A model generated the notes under the pieces. It was not told where the DNA came from. It did no database searches and saw nothing but the letters and a program-made list of their open reading frames with translations. Below, piece after piece: positions 6,876 to 14,885 of a stretch of 29,801 nt of DNA. Source of the DNA: an uncultured Muribaculaceae bacterium (GTDB taxonomy: Bacteria > Bacteroidota > Bacteroidia > Bacteroidales > Muribaculaceae). The stretch covers positions 1-29,801 of the forward strand of contig CAJTZQ010000042.1 in NCBI GenBank assembly GCA_910583795.1. The letters are read 5' to 3'. Each line of letters starts with the position of its first letter. The first letter of the stretch is position 1. The position numbers and the translations under genes were made by a program.

Positions 6876-8335
6876 GACCTTGCAACTTTTTCAAGCATCA
6901 AAACCAGATGCTTCCAGAATTTATCTACCGTAGGAATCAAAAGCTTTTCATCAGGAGAATGCACTCCGGTCATAGTCGGGCCAATGCTGACCATATCAAG
7001 ACCGGGGTTGTTCGCAAGGAAAAGTCCACATTCAAGGCCGGCATGAATAGCCTTGATTGCCGGCTTAACTCCAAATAATTCTTCGTATGCCTCCGCTGAT
7101 ATCTTCATTATAGGGGAATTCATATTAGGAGCCCATCCCGGATAACCGTCTGAATGGGAGATCTTGGCACACGCAAGCTGGAAATGAGCCTCCACCTGTC
7201 CGGCTATGTCATTTTTGCGGGATTCCACCGAAGAACGCTGAGAGGTGGTCACCTTGATCTTATCATCGCCTTCCATCTTGACAGCGGCAAGATTTGTAGA
7301 AGTCTCCACAAGGTTTTCGATATCTCGGCTCATCGACACGACTCCGTGAGGAGCTGAATATAAAGCTCTCACCAATGCAAGTGACGTATTGGAATCGATG
7401 CAGTATTCCGGACGATCCACAGATTCTACCCTGAGATCCATAGAAGGTTCTATCCCCTTGAATTCATTTTTAATTTCATTGGCAAATATTTCCATATATT
7501 TGGCAATCTCAGCTGCATGATCACTGTGGACTCCAAATACAGCCTCCGCTTCTCTTGGTATGGCATTGCGTAGGTTTCCACCTTTTATTGTGCTTACCTC
7601 TATATCCCACTTTTGAGAGCAATTCCAAATAAAACGAGCCACGAGTTTGTTGGCATTAGCTCTGCCGATATGAATGTCGCCGCCGCTATGACCGCCAAGA
7701 AGTCCGCTTACCTTAATTTTGAAATAAGAGAAGTTTTCCGGTGCAAAACTACGTTTGTAAGTAAACACGGCTGTTGTATCAATACCGCCTGCACAACCCA
7801 CAAAGATTTCGCCATCGTCTTCCGAGTCAAGATTGATAAGGACCGAACCGTCTATCATCCCCTCTCCTAAATTCTGCGCACCTTCCAACCCAATCTCTTC
7901 GTTGACAGTAAACAATGCTTCAACCGGACCATGCTGAAGCGAATCATCAGCCATAACAGCAAGTGCCGCTGCCACACCGATGCCATTATCAGCACCAAGA
8001 GTTGTGCCTTTGGCTTTCACCCAATCTCCATCGATATATGTCTGGATAGGATCATTCAGGAAATCATGTTCCACATCGCCGTTCTTTTCAGCCACCATAT
8101 CCATATGTGCCTGAAGCACAACTGTCGGCGCACTTTCATATCCCTTTGTCGCGGGCTTTTTCAGAACCACATTTCCGACCTTGTCGGTCTTTGATTCAAT
8201 CCCGTGCTTCTTTGCAAATTCAAGAAGATACTCTCTGATTTTTTCTTCGTGGCAAGAAGGTCGAGGCACTTTTGTGATCTCGTCAAAACATTGCCAGAGA
8301 AGGGCTGGTTTCAGATCTTTAACTTCCATAGTCAT
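6872..8335 (-). CDS. pepD: Aminoacyl-histidine dipeptidase, M20C family (copy 2)
   Basis: The protein has 487 aa; starting at the second Met would shorten it by 2. Catalytic and metal residues are conserved: His77 and Asp79 in AHMDMVAEK, Asp116 in GADNGIGVA, Glu146/Glu147 in NEEIGL, NLDSEDDGE, and the C-terminal HAGLECGLF. It is a cytosolic dipeptidase and clear paralogue of the gene at 4397-5848, but diverged enough to suggest an old duplication. It is the first gene of the pepD2 - muramidase pair (4-bp overlap), with a perfect promoter about 90 bp upstream of the start. The pairing with a muramidase suggests use in recycling wall-derived or imported peptides, which is inference only. Confidence 0.95.
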   Translation of the reverse strand: MTMEVKDLKPALLWQCFDEITKVPRPSCHEEKIREYLLEFAKKHGIESKTDKVGNVVLKKPATKGYESAPTVVLQAHMDMVAEKNGDVEHDFLNDPIQTYIDGDWVKAKGTTLGADNGIGVAAALAVMADDSLQHGPVEALFTVNEEIGLEGAQNLGEGMIDGSVLINLDSEDDGEIFVGCAGGIDTTAVFTYKRSFAPENFSYFKIKVSGLLGGHSGGDIHIGRANANKLVARFIWNCSQKWDIEVSTIKGGNLRNAIPREAEAVFGVHSDHAAEIAKYMEIFANEIKNEFKGIEPSMDLRVESVDRPEYCIDSNTSLALVRALYSAPHGVVSMSRDIENLVETSTNLAAVKMEGDDKIKVTTSQRSSVESRKNDIAGQVEAHFQLACAKISHSDGYPGWAPNMNSPIMKISAEAYEELFGVKPAIKAIHAGLECGLFLANNPGLDMVSIGPTMTGVHSPDEKLLIPTVDKFWKHLVLMLEKVARS

Positions 8336-8425
8336 GTTGTTTTTATGGTTTTGATTTAATTTTTGCTGCTATAAAACCATTGAGAATATATATATACAGA
8401 TATCAATGGTCAGCGTTTTAGTTTT

Positions 8426-8456
8426 CAAAAGTACATAAAATTTTCCGTCTCTCAAA
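8426..8456 (-). promoter_or_regulatory. Promoter of the pepD2 operon
   Basis: On the minus strand: TTTG (8456-8453), exactly 19 nt, TACTTTTG (8433-8426), a perfect Bacteroidota consensus match. The start is expected near 8419, giving a leader of about 84 nt. Confidence 0.8.
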
Positions 8457-8621
8457 AAGCACGCCTCTTTTATTAATAAAATATTCCATCTTCACCCCTT
8501 AAATTCATATTTTGGCATAAAAACATAAGTAAATTACAATAAAAAAGTGAATCACCAGAGCCGGTGAAAAGTCATAAATAAAAAGCAATCACAACAAAAA
8601 CAGGAAAGTCGCACATTAAAT

Positions 8622-8652
8622 TTTCATCTTTAGCGTTTTTTTCTTAATTTTG
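8622..8652 (+). promoter_or_regulatory. Promoter of the small membrane protein / ompH-like unit
   Basis: TTTC (8622-8625), 19 nt, TAATTTTG (8645-8652): a perfect -7 element with one mismatch in the -33 element. It predicts a leader of about 58 nt before the GTG at 8718. A second -7-like TACTTTTG at 8760-8767 lies inside the small gene and lacks a -33 partner. Confidence 0.6.
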
Positions 8653-8717
8653 CATTAGAAATCCGCCAAACTATCATAAGATAGAAGCGATTTATCTGTT
8701 AAATTAACTTTAAAAAA

Positions 8718-8891
8718 GTGAAATTAACGTTATTGGTGCTTTTCTTTTGTGGAATTGCGTTACTTTTGCTCTCTGTTAGAGTAATATTCTCCCGTAGCCA
8801 CACGTTTCTTACGGGTCATGCATGTCATCATGACAAACAACATCGTAATAAAAAAGCTACGACTGAGAAACGACAACCAGAACAACAATAA
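8718..8891 (+). CDS. Small single-pass membrane protein, 57 aa, GTG start
   Basis: The frame starts with GTG after an A-rich stretch and runs 57 codons to TAA. Residues 3-24 are one uninterrupted hydrophobic segment (TLLVLFFCGIALLLL...), followed by Arg21, a short His/Cys-containing stretch (TGHACHH, residues 32-38) and a basic, Gln-rich tail. This layout (N-terminal transmembrane helix, then RVIF and a His-containing patch) resembles a family of small Bacteroidales inner-membrane proteins that I recall as widespread but without function. It lies 15 bp upstream of the OmpH-like gene and behind the promoter at 8622-8652, so they are probably cotranscribed. A non-ATG start and short length make it easy to miss in annotation. 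Confidence 0.75.
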   Translation: MKLTLLVLFFCGIALLLLSVRVIFSRSHTFLTGHACHHDKQHRNKKATTEKRQPEQQ

Positions 8892-8906
8892 CTTTTTAAA
8901 GACATA

Positions 8907-9512
8907 ATGAAAAAATTTCTTCTTAGAGTTTCGGCTATCTCATGTGCCCTCTGCTTATGCCTGGCAGCTGCCTCATGCAGTTCTGAAAGCAAGAACGCAA
9001 CTCCTGCAGCTTCATCTGCAGCCGAAGCCGCCAAGTCCGGCACAGGACTCCCCAACTACCGCTATGTTGACCTCGACTCTGTCTTGAGCAAATATAATCT
9101 TGCAAAAGACTACAATGAGGAAATGCTACGCATGCAAACCAACATGGAAAGTGAAGTAAAACGCCATGAGAACTCCATCCAGTCTTTTGCCTCTTCCATG
9201 CAAAAGAAAATGCAGAACAACGGGTATCTTTCTGAGGAATCCTATAAGGCAGATCAAGACAAGATCAACAACATGCAGGCAAATGCCCAGCGCTCGGTTG
9301 CAACCTTGCAAAGCAATTTCGAAAACGCTGCGATGACTGCTCAAAAAGCCGTAAACGATTCTATCCAGGCATTCATTCAGGAATACAATGTAAAAAAAGG
9401 ATATGATGCCATATTCTTCAAGGCAGCCACTCTCCTGATCAATCCGGCTCTCGACATCACCGACGAGGTGGTTGAAGGACTTAACGCACGCTACAATAAG
9501 GTTAAGAAATAA
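8907..9512 (+). CDS. OmpH/Skp-family periplasmic chaperone-like lipoprotein
   Basis: The protein has 201 aa. It has a lipoprotein signal: basic start, hydrophobic core to about residue 22, lipobox AASC with Cys24. A Ser/Ala-rich linker (about 25-48) follows. The OmpH-like core runs from YRYVDLDSVLSKY (about 51-63) through a long charged helical stretch (about 65-165, coiled-coil tentacles in Skp) to GYDAIFF and LINPALDITDEVVEGLN at the end, the typical closing motif. Skp family members hold unfolded outer-membrane proteins in the periplasm. Lipid anchoring differs from soluble E. coli Skp. It is not beside bamA, unlike many ompH genes. It follows the 57-aa membrane protein gene and ends at a clear terminator. 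Confidence 0.88.
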   Translation: MKKFLLRVSAISCALCLCLAAASCSSESKNATPAASSAAEAAKSGTGLPNYRYVDLDSVLSKYNLAKDYNEEMLRMQTNMESEVKRHENSIQSFASSMQKKMQNNGYLSEESYKADQDKINNMQANAQRSVATLQSNFENAAMTAQKAVNDSIQAFIQEYNVKKGYDAIFFKAATLLINPALDITDEVVEGLNARYNKVKK

Positions 9513-9538
9513 AATCCCCCATAAACGAGATCATAAAG

Positions 9539-9569
9539 GAGCCGTATCGTAAGATTCGGCTCTTTTTTT
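9539..9569 (+). terminator. Intrinsic terminator after the ompH-like gene
   Basis: The GAGCCG (9539-9544) and CGGCTC (9557-9562) arms, with an imperfect inner extension, are followed by seven T (9563-9569). It lies 26 bp past the stop. Confidence 0.9.
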
Positions 9570-9600
9570 CAACTCTCGACAGTCGTTAAGCGTTACTTCA

Positions 9601-9632
9601 TTTGTAGATTGGCGAAGTTCTGATTATCTTTG
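9601..9632 (+). promoter_or_regulatory. Promoter of hflX
   Basis: TTTG (9601-9604), 20 nt, TATCTTTG (9625-9632), a full consensus match. The start is expected near 9639, leaving about 100 nt of leader before hflX. Confidence 0.75.
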
Positions 9633-9737
9633 CGTCCGGATTTCCCCATTACTGAAAATGCGGCACACTCGGAAGAAAACATCTTTTTTCTCCCATTATA
9701 AAAAGGCAACAAGTGCGACAAAGATTTTATAACACCA

Positions 9738-10967
9738 ATGATTGAAGACAACATAATCAATAAAGAAGCCAACGAGAGAACAGTTCTCGTGGGGCTTGTC
9801 ACTCTGCGGCAAAGCGAAGCGAAAGTCAATGAATATCTTGATGAACTTGATTTCCTGGCACGCACTGCCGGCGCTGAACCTGAAAAAAGATTTATCCAAA
9901 AGCTTGACTATCCTAACCCTCGCACGTACGTGGGCAAAGGCAAACTTGATGAAATACTACAATATATTGAAGATAATGAAATCGGGCTTGTGATCTTTGA
10001 CGACGATCTCTCTCCAAAACAGGTAGCGAATATAGAAAAGGAACTCAAAGTAAAAATACTTGACCGCACGAGCCTTATTCTTGATATTTTTGCAAAACGG
10101 GCACAGACTGCCACCGCCCGCACTCAAGTGGAACTCGCGCAATATCAATATCTCCTCCCGAGATTAACAAGGATGTGGACTCACCTCGAGCGCCAACGTG
10201 GCGGCATAGGCATGAGGGGACCCGGTGAAACCCAGATCGAAACCGACCGCCGTATAATCCTCGACAAAATATCACGGCTGAAAAACGAGTTGCAGCACAT
10301 AGACCGACAAAAAAGCATCCAAAGGAAAAACAGGGGCAAGCTTACGCGTATCGCCCTTGTTGGATATACCAACGTAGGAAAATCCACCCTCATGAACCTA
10401 CTGAGCAAAAGTGAGGTGTTTGCCGAAAACAAATTGTTTGCAACCCTTGACACCACCGTAAGAAAAGTCATCATTGACAACCTTCCGTTTCTCCTTACTG
10501 ACACCGTGGGCTTTATCAGGAAATTGCCGACACATCTGGTAGATTCTTTCAAATCCACCCTCGATGAAGTGAGGGAGGCAGACATACTTGTGCATGTTGT
10601 AGACATCTCCCACCCCGGGTTTGAAGAACAAATAGAAGTGGTCAATAAAACCCTTCAGGAAGTGTGTGGAGCGGAAGCAAAACCCATGATAATGGTATTC
10701 AATAAAATCGATGCCTTCACCTACACACCCAAAGATCCTGACGACCTCACGCCCTCCACTCGAGAAAATATATCTCTTGAAGACTTCCGCAACACATGGA
10801 TGGCTAAGATGGCAAACAATTGCGTGTTTATCTCAGCCAAGGAACGTACAAACATAGATGCTTTAAAAGGTCTTCTTTATCAGAAGGCAAAGGAAATTCA
10901 CACAGAGCGGTTCCCCTATAACGATTTCCTTTTCCAAAAGTATGACGAAGATTATGACGGACAATGA
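9738..10967 (+). CDS. hflX: GTPase HflX
   Basis: The protein has 409 aa. HflX is a ribosome-binding GTPase that splits stalled 70S ribosomes, notably in heat stress. The N-terminal HflX domain (about 15-200) includes the glycine-rich RGGIGMRGPGETQIETD (154-170). The GTPase domain shows G1 GYTNVGKS (209-216), G2 Thr near 240, G3 DTVGF (255-259), G4 NKID (322-325) and G5 ISAKE (about 365). The start ATG follows an AT-rich leader and gives the usual family N-terminus. Its 3' end overlaps the DUF4954 gene, so the two are probably cotranslated. Confidence 0.97.
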   Translation: MIEDNIINKEANERTVLVGLVTLRQSEAKVNEYLDELDFLARTAGAEPEKRFIQKLDYPNPRTYVGKGKLDEILQYIEDNEIGLVIFDDDLSPKQVANIEKELKVKILDRTSLILDIFAKRAQTATARTQVELAQYQYLLPRLTRMWTHLERQRGGIGMRGPGETQIETDRRIILDKISRLKNELQHIDRQKSIQRKNRGKLTRIALVGYTNVGKSTLMNLLSKSEVFAENKLFATLDTTVRKVIIDNLPFLLTDTVGFIRKLPTHLVDSFKSTLDEVREADILVHVVDISHPGFEEQIEVVNKTLQEVCGAEAKPMIMVFNKIDAFTYTPKDPDDLTPSTRENISLEDFRNTWMAKMANNCVFISAKERTNIDALKGLLYQKAKEIHTERFPYNDFLFQKYDEDYDGQ

Positions 10968-12654
10968 AAATATAAACTGTTCATTCAACAGCCCCGCCCC
11001 ACTCGAATGGTGGAAAATTGCCCGGCTTGAAAGGCAAGGATGCATTTGCGACAATTGGGAGCTGGTGAAGTTCTCGCCTGATATCGACATATCTAAGATC
11101 AGGAATGTCTGTTTCGGACCAAACGTATCTGTTGAGTCAGGTGCCGTCGTACGCAATGTCAGGGGAGGAATATCCAATTGTAGAGTAGGGAAAAACGCTA
11201 TAATAGAAAATGTCGATCGAATCGAATTCGATAATGAAGCCTCATGTGGTGTAGGCACTCTGATATGTGCCCTTGACGAAACAGGGTCGCGCCCTGTGGT
11301 GGCTTATCCCGGTCTTTCTGCCCAGGCTGCCACACTTATGGCACGCGTACCCAGGTGGTATAAAAACAAGATAAGCCCCGCAATACATGATTTTCTCGAC
11401 TCAAAAGCTGTCAGACAAGAAATTGGAGATGACGCTGTTGTCCGCGATTGCGGCAGGCTCATAAACATGAGCGTCGGTGCCGGATGCAAGATTGAAGGGG
11501 CACGCTCATTAGTAAACGGAGCCGTTATCAACAACGTAGAGGCGGGCAAACCGCTTGCCTACATCGGTTCCGGAGTAGACGCAGAAAACTTCATAATCGA
11601 AGACGGGATGGTTGATGCCGGCGCCATATTGCGCAATTGCTATGTAGGGCAAGGGGCTGAAGTTGCAAAAGGATTTTCAGCTCACGATTCCTTGTTCTTT
11701 GCTAACTGTTCATTTGAAAACGGCGAGGCATGCGCATTGCTTGCCGGTCCATACAGCGTCAGCATGCACAAAGCCACTCTAATGATCGGATGCCAGACGG
11801 CATTCATGAATGCCGGTTCGTCTACCAATCAAAGCAATCACATGTATAAACTCGGGCCCGTGCACTGGGGAGTACTGGAACGTGGAGTGAAAACTTCATC
11901 CGGATCCTATATAATGTTCGGGGCGAAGATCGGTGCCTTTTCAATGATAATGGGAGCTCATAAGACTCACCCGGATTCATCCGACTTCCCGTTTTCTTAT
12001 CTGTTTGGCGATGAACGCGGAGCAACAGTCGTTGTTCCTGGAGCCATGCTCAGATCTTGCGGACTCCTGAGAGACGAACAAAAATGGCCTACACGTGACA
12101 GAAGATTGAAACGCAGGATACCTCTGCATGACCGTATTATATTCAACGTGCTCAATCCGTTTACAGTAGACAGCATGTTAAAAGCTATTGGGACAATCTC
12201 GGGGCTGCTCGCCCACCCTACTGATGACGACCTCTATCTTCGCTATAAAGGAATGAAATTTACGCGCGCAGCCCTTGAGCGGGCAAAATTCCTCTACACA
12301 TCGGCAATCTATAAATATCTTTCGCTTGCTCTTCCTGACGGGATTATTCCAGAATCTGACGGAGAAGATGCGGGGGGATGGGTCGACATATGCGGACAGG
12401 TAATGCCCCGTGCATATCTCGATGATGCCATGAACCTCAGCTCGTTGGATGAGATAGAAAATCTATTTGATGAGGCATACTCCCGTTATGACGAACTCCA
12501 GCTGCAATGGATAGGAAGAAGATTCGACAAATGGTGGAGAGACCGGCAAAACCGCATACCTATTGGAGCGGAACAATTCGACGAGATGGTTGTGGATGAC
12601 CGCCAGGAATACCTCGACAATCTGTCTCGTGAGACCCACATGCTGGAACTTTAA
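10942..12654 (+). CDS. DUF4954 family protein with hexapeptide (left-handed beta-helix) repeats
   Basis: The protein has 570 aa; using Met5 (10954) would remove 4. It resembles the Bacteroidetes DUF4954 family of unknown function. The first half shows hexapeptide-like repeats (for example VSVESGAVVRNVRGG and NMSVGAGCKIEGA) that build a left-handed beta-helix as in acyl- and nucleotidyltransferases. A conserved block around residues 290-410 carries NQSNHMYKLGPVHWG, MIMGAHKTH, FPFSYLFG, VPGAMLRSCG and the basic QKWPTRDRR. The C-terminal part is helical. No signal peptide is visible, so it is cytosolic. It overlaps the hflX stop by 26 bp (14 bp with the alternative start) and ends at a terminator. 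A sugar-linked transferase role is possible but unproven. Confidence 0.85.
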   Translation: MTKIMTDNENINCSFNSPAPLEWWKIARLERQGCICDNWELVKFSPDIDISKIRNVCFGPNVSVESGAVVRNVRGGISNCRVGKNAIIENVDRIEFDNEASCGVGTLICALDETGSRPVVAYPGLSAQAATLMARVPRWYKNKISPAIHDFLDSKAVRQEIGDDAVVRDCGRLINMSVGAGCKIEGARSLVNGAVINNVEAGKPLAYIGSGVDAENFIIEDGMVDAGAILRNCYVGQGAEVAKGFSAHDSLFFANCSFENGEACALLAGPYSVSMHKATLMIGCQTAFMNAGSSTNQSNHMYKLGPVHWGVLERGVKTSSGSYIMFGAKIGAFSMIMGAHKTHPDSSDFPFSYLFGDERGATVVVPGAMLRSCGLLRDEQKWPTRDRRLKRRIPLHDRIIFNVLNPFTVDSMLKAIGTISGLLAHPTDDDLYLRYKGMKFTRAALERAKFLYTSAIYKYLSLALPDGIIPESDGEDAGGWVDICGQVMPRAYLDDAMNLSSLDEIENLFDEAYSRYDELQLQWIGRRFDKWWRDRQNRIPIGAEQFDEMVVDDRQEYLDNLSRETHMLEL

Positions 12655-12660
12655 CGCGAA

Positions 12661-12706
12661 AAGACGTTTGGAGTGAAAAAAATCACCCGCAAACGTCTTT
12701 TTATTT
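12661..12706 (+). terminator. Intrinsic terminator after the DUF4954 gene
   Basis: AAGACGTTTG (12661-12670) pairs perfectly with CAAACGTCTT (12690-12699), with a GTGA/TCAC inner stem, followed by a T-rich tail to 12706. It starts 6 bp past the stop. The tail overlaps the -33 element of the rpsA promoter. Confidence 0.88.
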
Positions 12707-12735
12707 GCACATAATCAAAAAAATAACTACCTTTG
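12704..12735 (+). promoter_or_regulatory. Promoter of rpsA
   Basis: TTTG (12704-12707), 20 nt, TACCTTTG (12728-12735). The start is expected near 12742, at the base of the leader hairpin. Confidence 0.78.
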
Positions 12736-12740
12736 CGCCG

Positions 12741-12764
12741 CTTACGGGCTTTTTCACCCGTAAG
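12741..12764 (+). promoter_or_regulatory. 5'-terminal hairpin of the rpsA leader
   Basis: CTTACGGG (12741-12748) and CCCGTAAG (12757-12764) form a perfect 8-bp stem with an 8-nt loop at the very start of the predicted rpsA mRNA; the 34 nt from there to the ATG are A/T-rich and unstructured. It may protect the mRNA 5' end or serve S1 autoregulation. The role is inferred. Confidence 0.5.
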
Positions 12765-12798
12765 ATAGAGAATTAACAACCCAATTTATTAACTTTTA

Positions 12799-14589
12799 AT
12801 GACTGAATCTAAAGTTCAAACCCCGATTGAAGATTTCGATTGGGATGCCTATGCAAACGGCGAAACAGCTGGTTCGAAGAGCCGCGAGGAGCTTGTAAAC
12901 ACCTACGACGAGTCTCTTAAGACAGCTAAAGACAATGAAGTGGTGACCGGCGTGGTTAAATCCATCTCAAAACGTGAAGTTCGTGTCGATATAGGCATGA
13001 AATCAGACGCCATCATCCCTGTTTCCGAATTCCGCTACAATCCCGACCTCAAAGTAGGCGACGAAGTAGAGGTATTCATCGAGACCCTTGAAGACAAGAA
13101 CGGTCAGCTCCGCCTTTCTCATAAGAAAGCATGCCAGACTCGCAGCTGGGATCGTGTCAACCAGGCCCTCGAAAATGACGAGATCATCAAAGGTTACGTT
13201 AAATCACGCACCAAAGGCGGCATGATTGTCGACGTGTTCGGCATCGAGGCATTCCTCCCCGGCTCACAGATCGACGTTCGTCCTATCCGCGACTACGATG
13301 TATTCGTCGACAAGACTATGGAATTCAAGGTTGTAAAAATCAACCAGGAATATAAGAATGTTGTTGTGTCTCACAAAGCTCTTATCGAAGCAGAGCTCGA
13401 GGCTCAGAAGCGTGAAATCATCTCTAAGCTCGAAAAGGGTCAGGTGCTTGAAGGCAAAGTCAAGAACATCACTCCTTATGGCGTGTTCGTCGATCTCGGC
13501 GGTGTTGACGGCCTCGTACACATTACAGACCTTTCTTGGGGTAGAGTTTCAGATCCCCGCGAAGTTGTTGAGCTCGATCAGGATATCAAAGTCGTTATCC
13601 TCGACTTCGACAACGAGAAGAAACGCATCGCTCTCGGCGTTAAGCAGCTTCTTCCCCATCCCTGGGATGCTCTCGATCAGTCAATCAAGGTTGGTGACCA
13701 CATCAAAGGCCGCGTAGTCGTTATGGCTGACTACGGTGCATTCGTAGAGGTTCAGCCCGGTGTTGAAGGTCTTATCCATGTTTCTGAAATGTCTTGGAGC
13801 CAGCATCTCCGCAGCGCACAAGATTTCTTGAAGGTTGGCGACGAAGTAGAAGCTGTTGTGCTCACACTCGACCGCGACGACCGCAAGATGAGCCTTGGCA
13901 TCAAGCAGCTTAAGAAAGATCCTTGGGAGAATATCGAAGAGAAATACGCTATCGGCTCTCGCCACACTGCTAAAGTCCGCAACTTTACAAACTTCGGTGT
14001 ATTTGTAGAGATTGAAGAGGGCGTAGACGGACTCATCCACATCTCCGACCTTTCTTGGACCAAGAAGATCAAACACCCCTCAGAGTTCACTCAGGTAGGC
14101 AACGACATCGAGGTTCAGGTTCTTGAGATTGACAAAGACAACCGTCGTCTTTCTCTCGGTCACAAACAGCTCGAAGAGAATCCTTGGGACGTATTCGAGA
14201 CAATCTTCACAGTTGGTTCTATCCATGAGGGTACAATCACAGAAGTTATGGACAAAGGTGCTGTAATCGCTCTTGAATATGGTGTTGAAGGTTTCGCAAC
14301 TCCCAAACACCTTGTTAAGGAAGATGGCACACAGGCTAAACTCGACGAGAAGCTCAACTTCAAGGTTATCGAGTTTAACAAAGACAGCAAGCGCATAATC
14401 CTTTCTCACAGCCGCATCGCTGAAGATGCCAACAAGGCAGAGGCTCGTCCTCAGCAGCGTCCCGCAGCCAAAAAGCCCCGTCGTGAGGAAGAGGCTGCTG
14501 CAACTCCTGCAATCGAGAAGACAACCCTCGGTGACCTCGGAGCCCTCCAGGCTCTCAAGGAGCAGATGCAGAAAGAGGAACGCAAGTAA
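12799..14589 (+). CDS. rpsA: 30S ribosomal protein S1
   Basis: The protein has 596 aa. S1 binds mRNA and brings it to the 30S subunit, which matters especially in Bacteroidota, where Shine-Dalgarno pairing is little used. Six S1/OB domains can be seen at about residues 46-110, 127-194, 214-283, 298-370, 385-457 and 471-538. Domains 3-5 carry the strongest signature (YGVFVDLG-GVDGLVHITDLSW and its repeats). The last 58 residues are a charged, Ala/Pro/Lys-rich tail. The gene stands alone between two terminators behind a good promoter and a hairpin leader. Codon choice is visibly more biased (many GTT, CTC, CGC, AAG) than in neighbouring genes, as expected for a highly expressed gene. Confidence 0.97.
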   Translation: MTESKVQTPIEDFDWDAYANGETAGSKSREELVNTYDESLKTAKDNEVVTGVVKSISKREVRVDIGMKSDAIIPVSEFRYNPDLKVGDEVEVFIETLEDKNGQLRLSHKKACQTRSWDRVNQALENDEIIKGYVKSRTKGGMIVDVFGIEAFLPGSQIDVRPIRDYDVFVDKTMEFKVVKINQEYKNVVVSHKALIEAELEAQKREIISKLEKGQVLEGKVKNITPYGVFVDLGGVDGLVHITDLSWGRVSDPREVVELDQDIKVVILDFDNEKKRIALGVKQLLPHPWDALDQSIKVGDHIKGRVVVMADYGAFVEVQPGVEGLIHVSEMSWSQHLRSAQDFLKVGDEVEAVVLTLDRDDRKMSLGIKQLKKDPWENIEEKYAIGSRHTAKVRNFTNFGVFVEIEEGVDGLIHISDLSWTKKIKHPSEFTQVGNDIEVQVLEIDKDNRRLSLGHKQLEENPWDVFETIFTVGSIHEGTITEVMDKGAVIALEYGVEGFATPKHLVKEDGTQAKLDEKLNFKVIEFNKDSKRIILSHSRIAEDANKAEARPQQRPAAKKPRREEEAAATPAIEKTTLGDLGALQALKEQMQKEERK

Positions 14590-14640
14590 TCCACAAATTC
14601 TGTCAGGATACTACGTTTGACATACACTTATTTTTATAAA

Positions 14641-14675
14641 AAATTGGGAATCTTTCGGTTTCCCAATTTTTTTTT
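14641..14675 (+). terminator. Intrinsic terminator after rpsA
   Basis: AAATTGGGAA (14641-14650) pairs with TTCCCAATTT (14660-14669), followed by T to 14675. It lies 51 bp past the rpsA stop. The remaining 210 bp up to ilvE contain only a GCCGG/CCGGC hairpin around 14761-14781 and no supported gene or consensus promoter. Confidence 0.9.
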
Positions 14676-14885
14676 GTAATTTTACACACAATTACGGCAA
14701 TGTGCCTGCAAAATAATAACAGAGACATGCAGACGCATTGCATCTGATGAAACACTTGCGCCGGGCGTATCCCGACCGGCAAGATATCTTCTGAAAAAAC
14801 ATTACGTGAATGAGGAGATTGATTGCAAAGTGGTTTTGACCCGTAGTATTAAAATTATTTTCTTAAAATTTTAATTACATAGATT

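Larger units (their letters stand above)
8336..8717. other. Divergent intergenic region, no gene before 8718
   Basis: This AT-rich 382-bp stretch lies between divergent transcription units. It holds the minus-strand pepD2 promoter (8426-8456) and the plus-strand promoter (8622-8652). A short CACC/GGTG hairpin lies near 8555-8575. I see no other structure or reading frame with support. Confidence 0.6.

Noticed and set aside
13681..14409. Long minus-strand frames opposite rpsA
   Set aside because: Antisense shadows caused by strong codon bias in rpsA; no domain, promoter or start signal.
14733..14877. Tiny frames upstream of ilvE as a possible attenuator leader peptide
   Set aside because: They lack runs of Ile, Leu or Val codons and no terminator hairpin with T-tract follows them.
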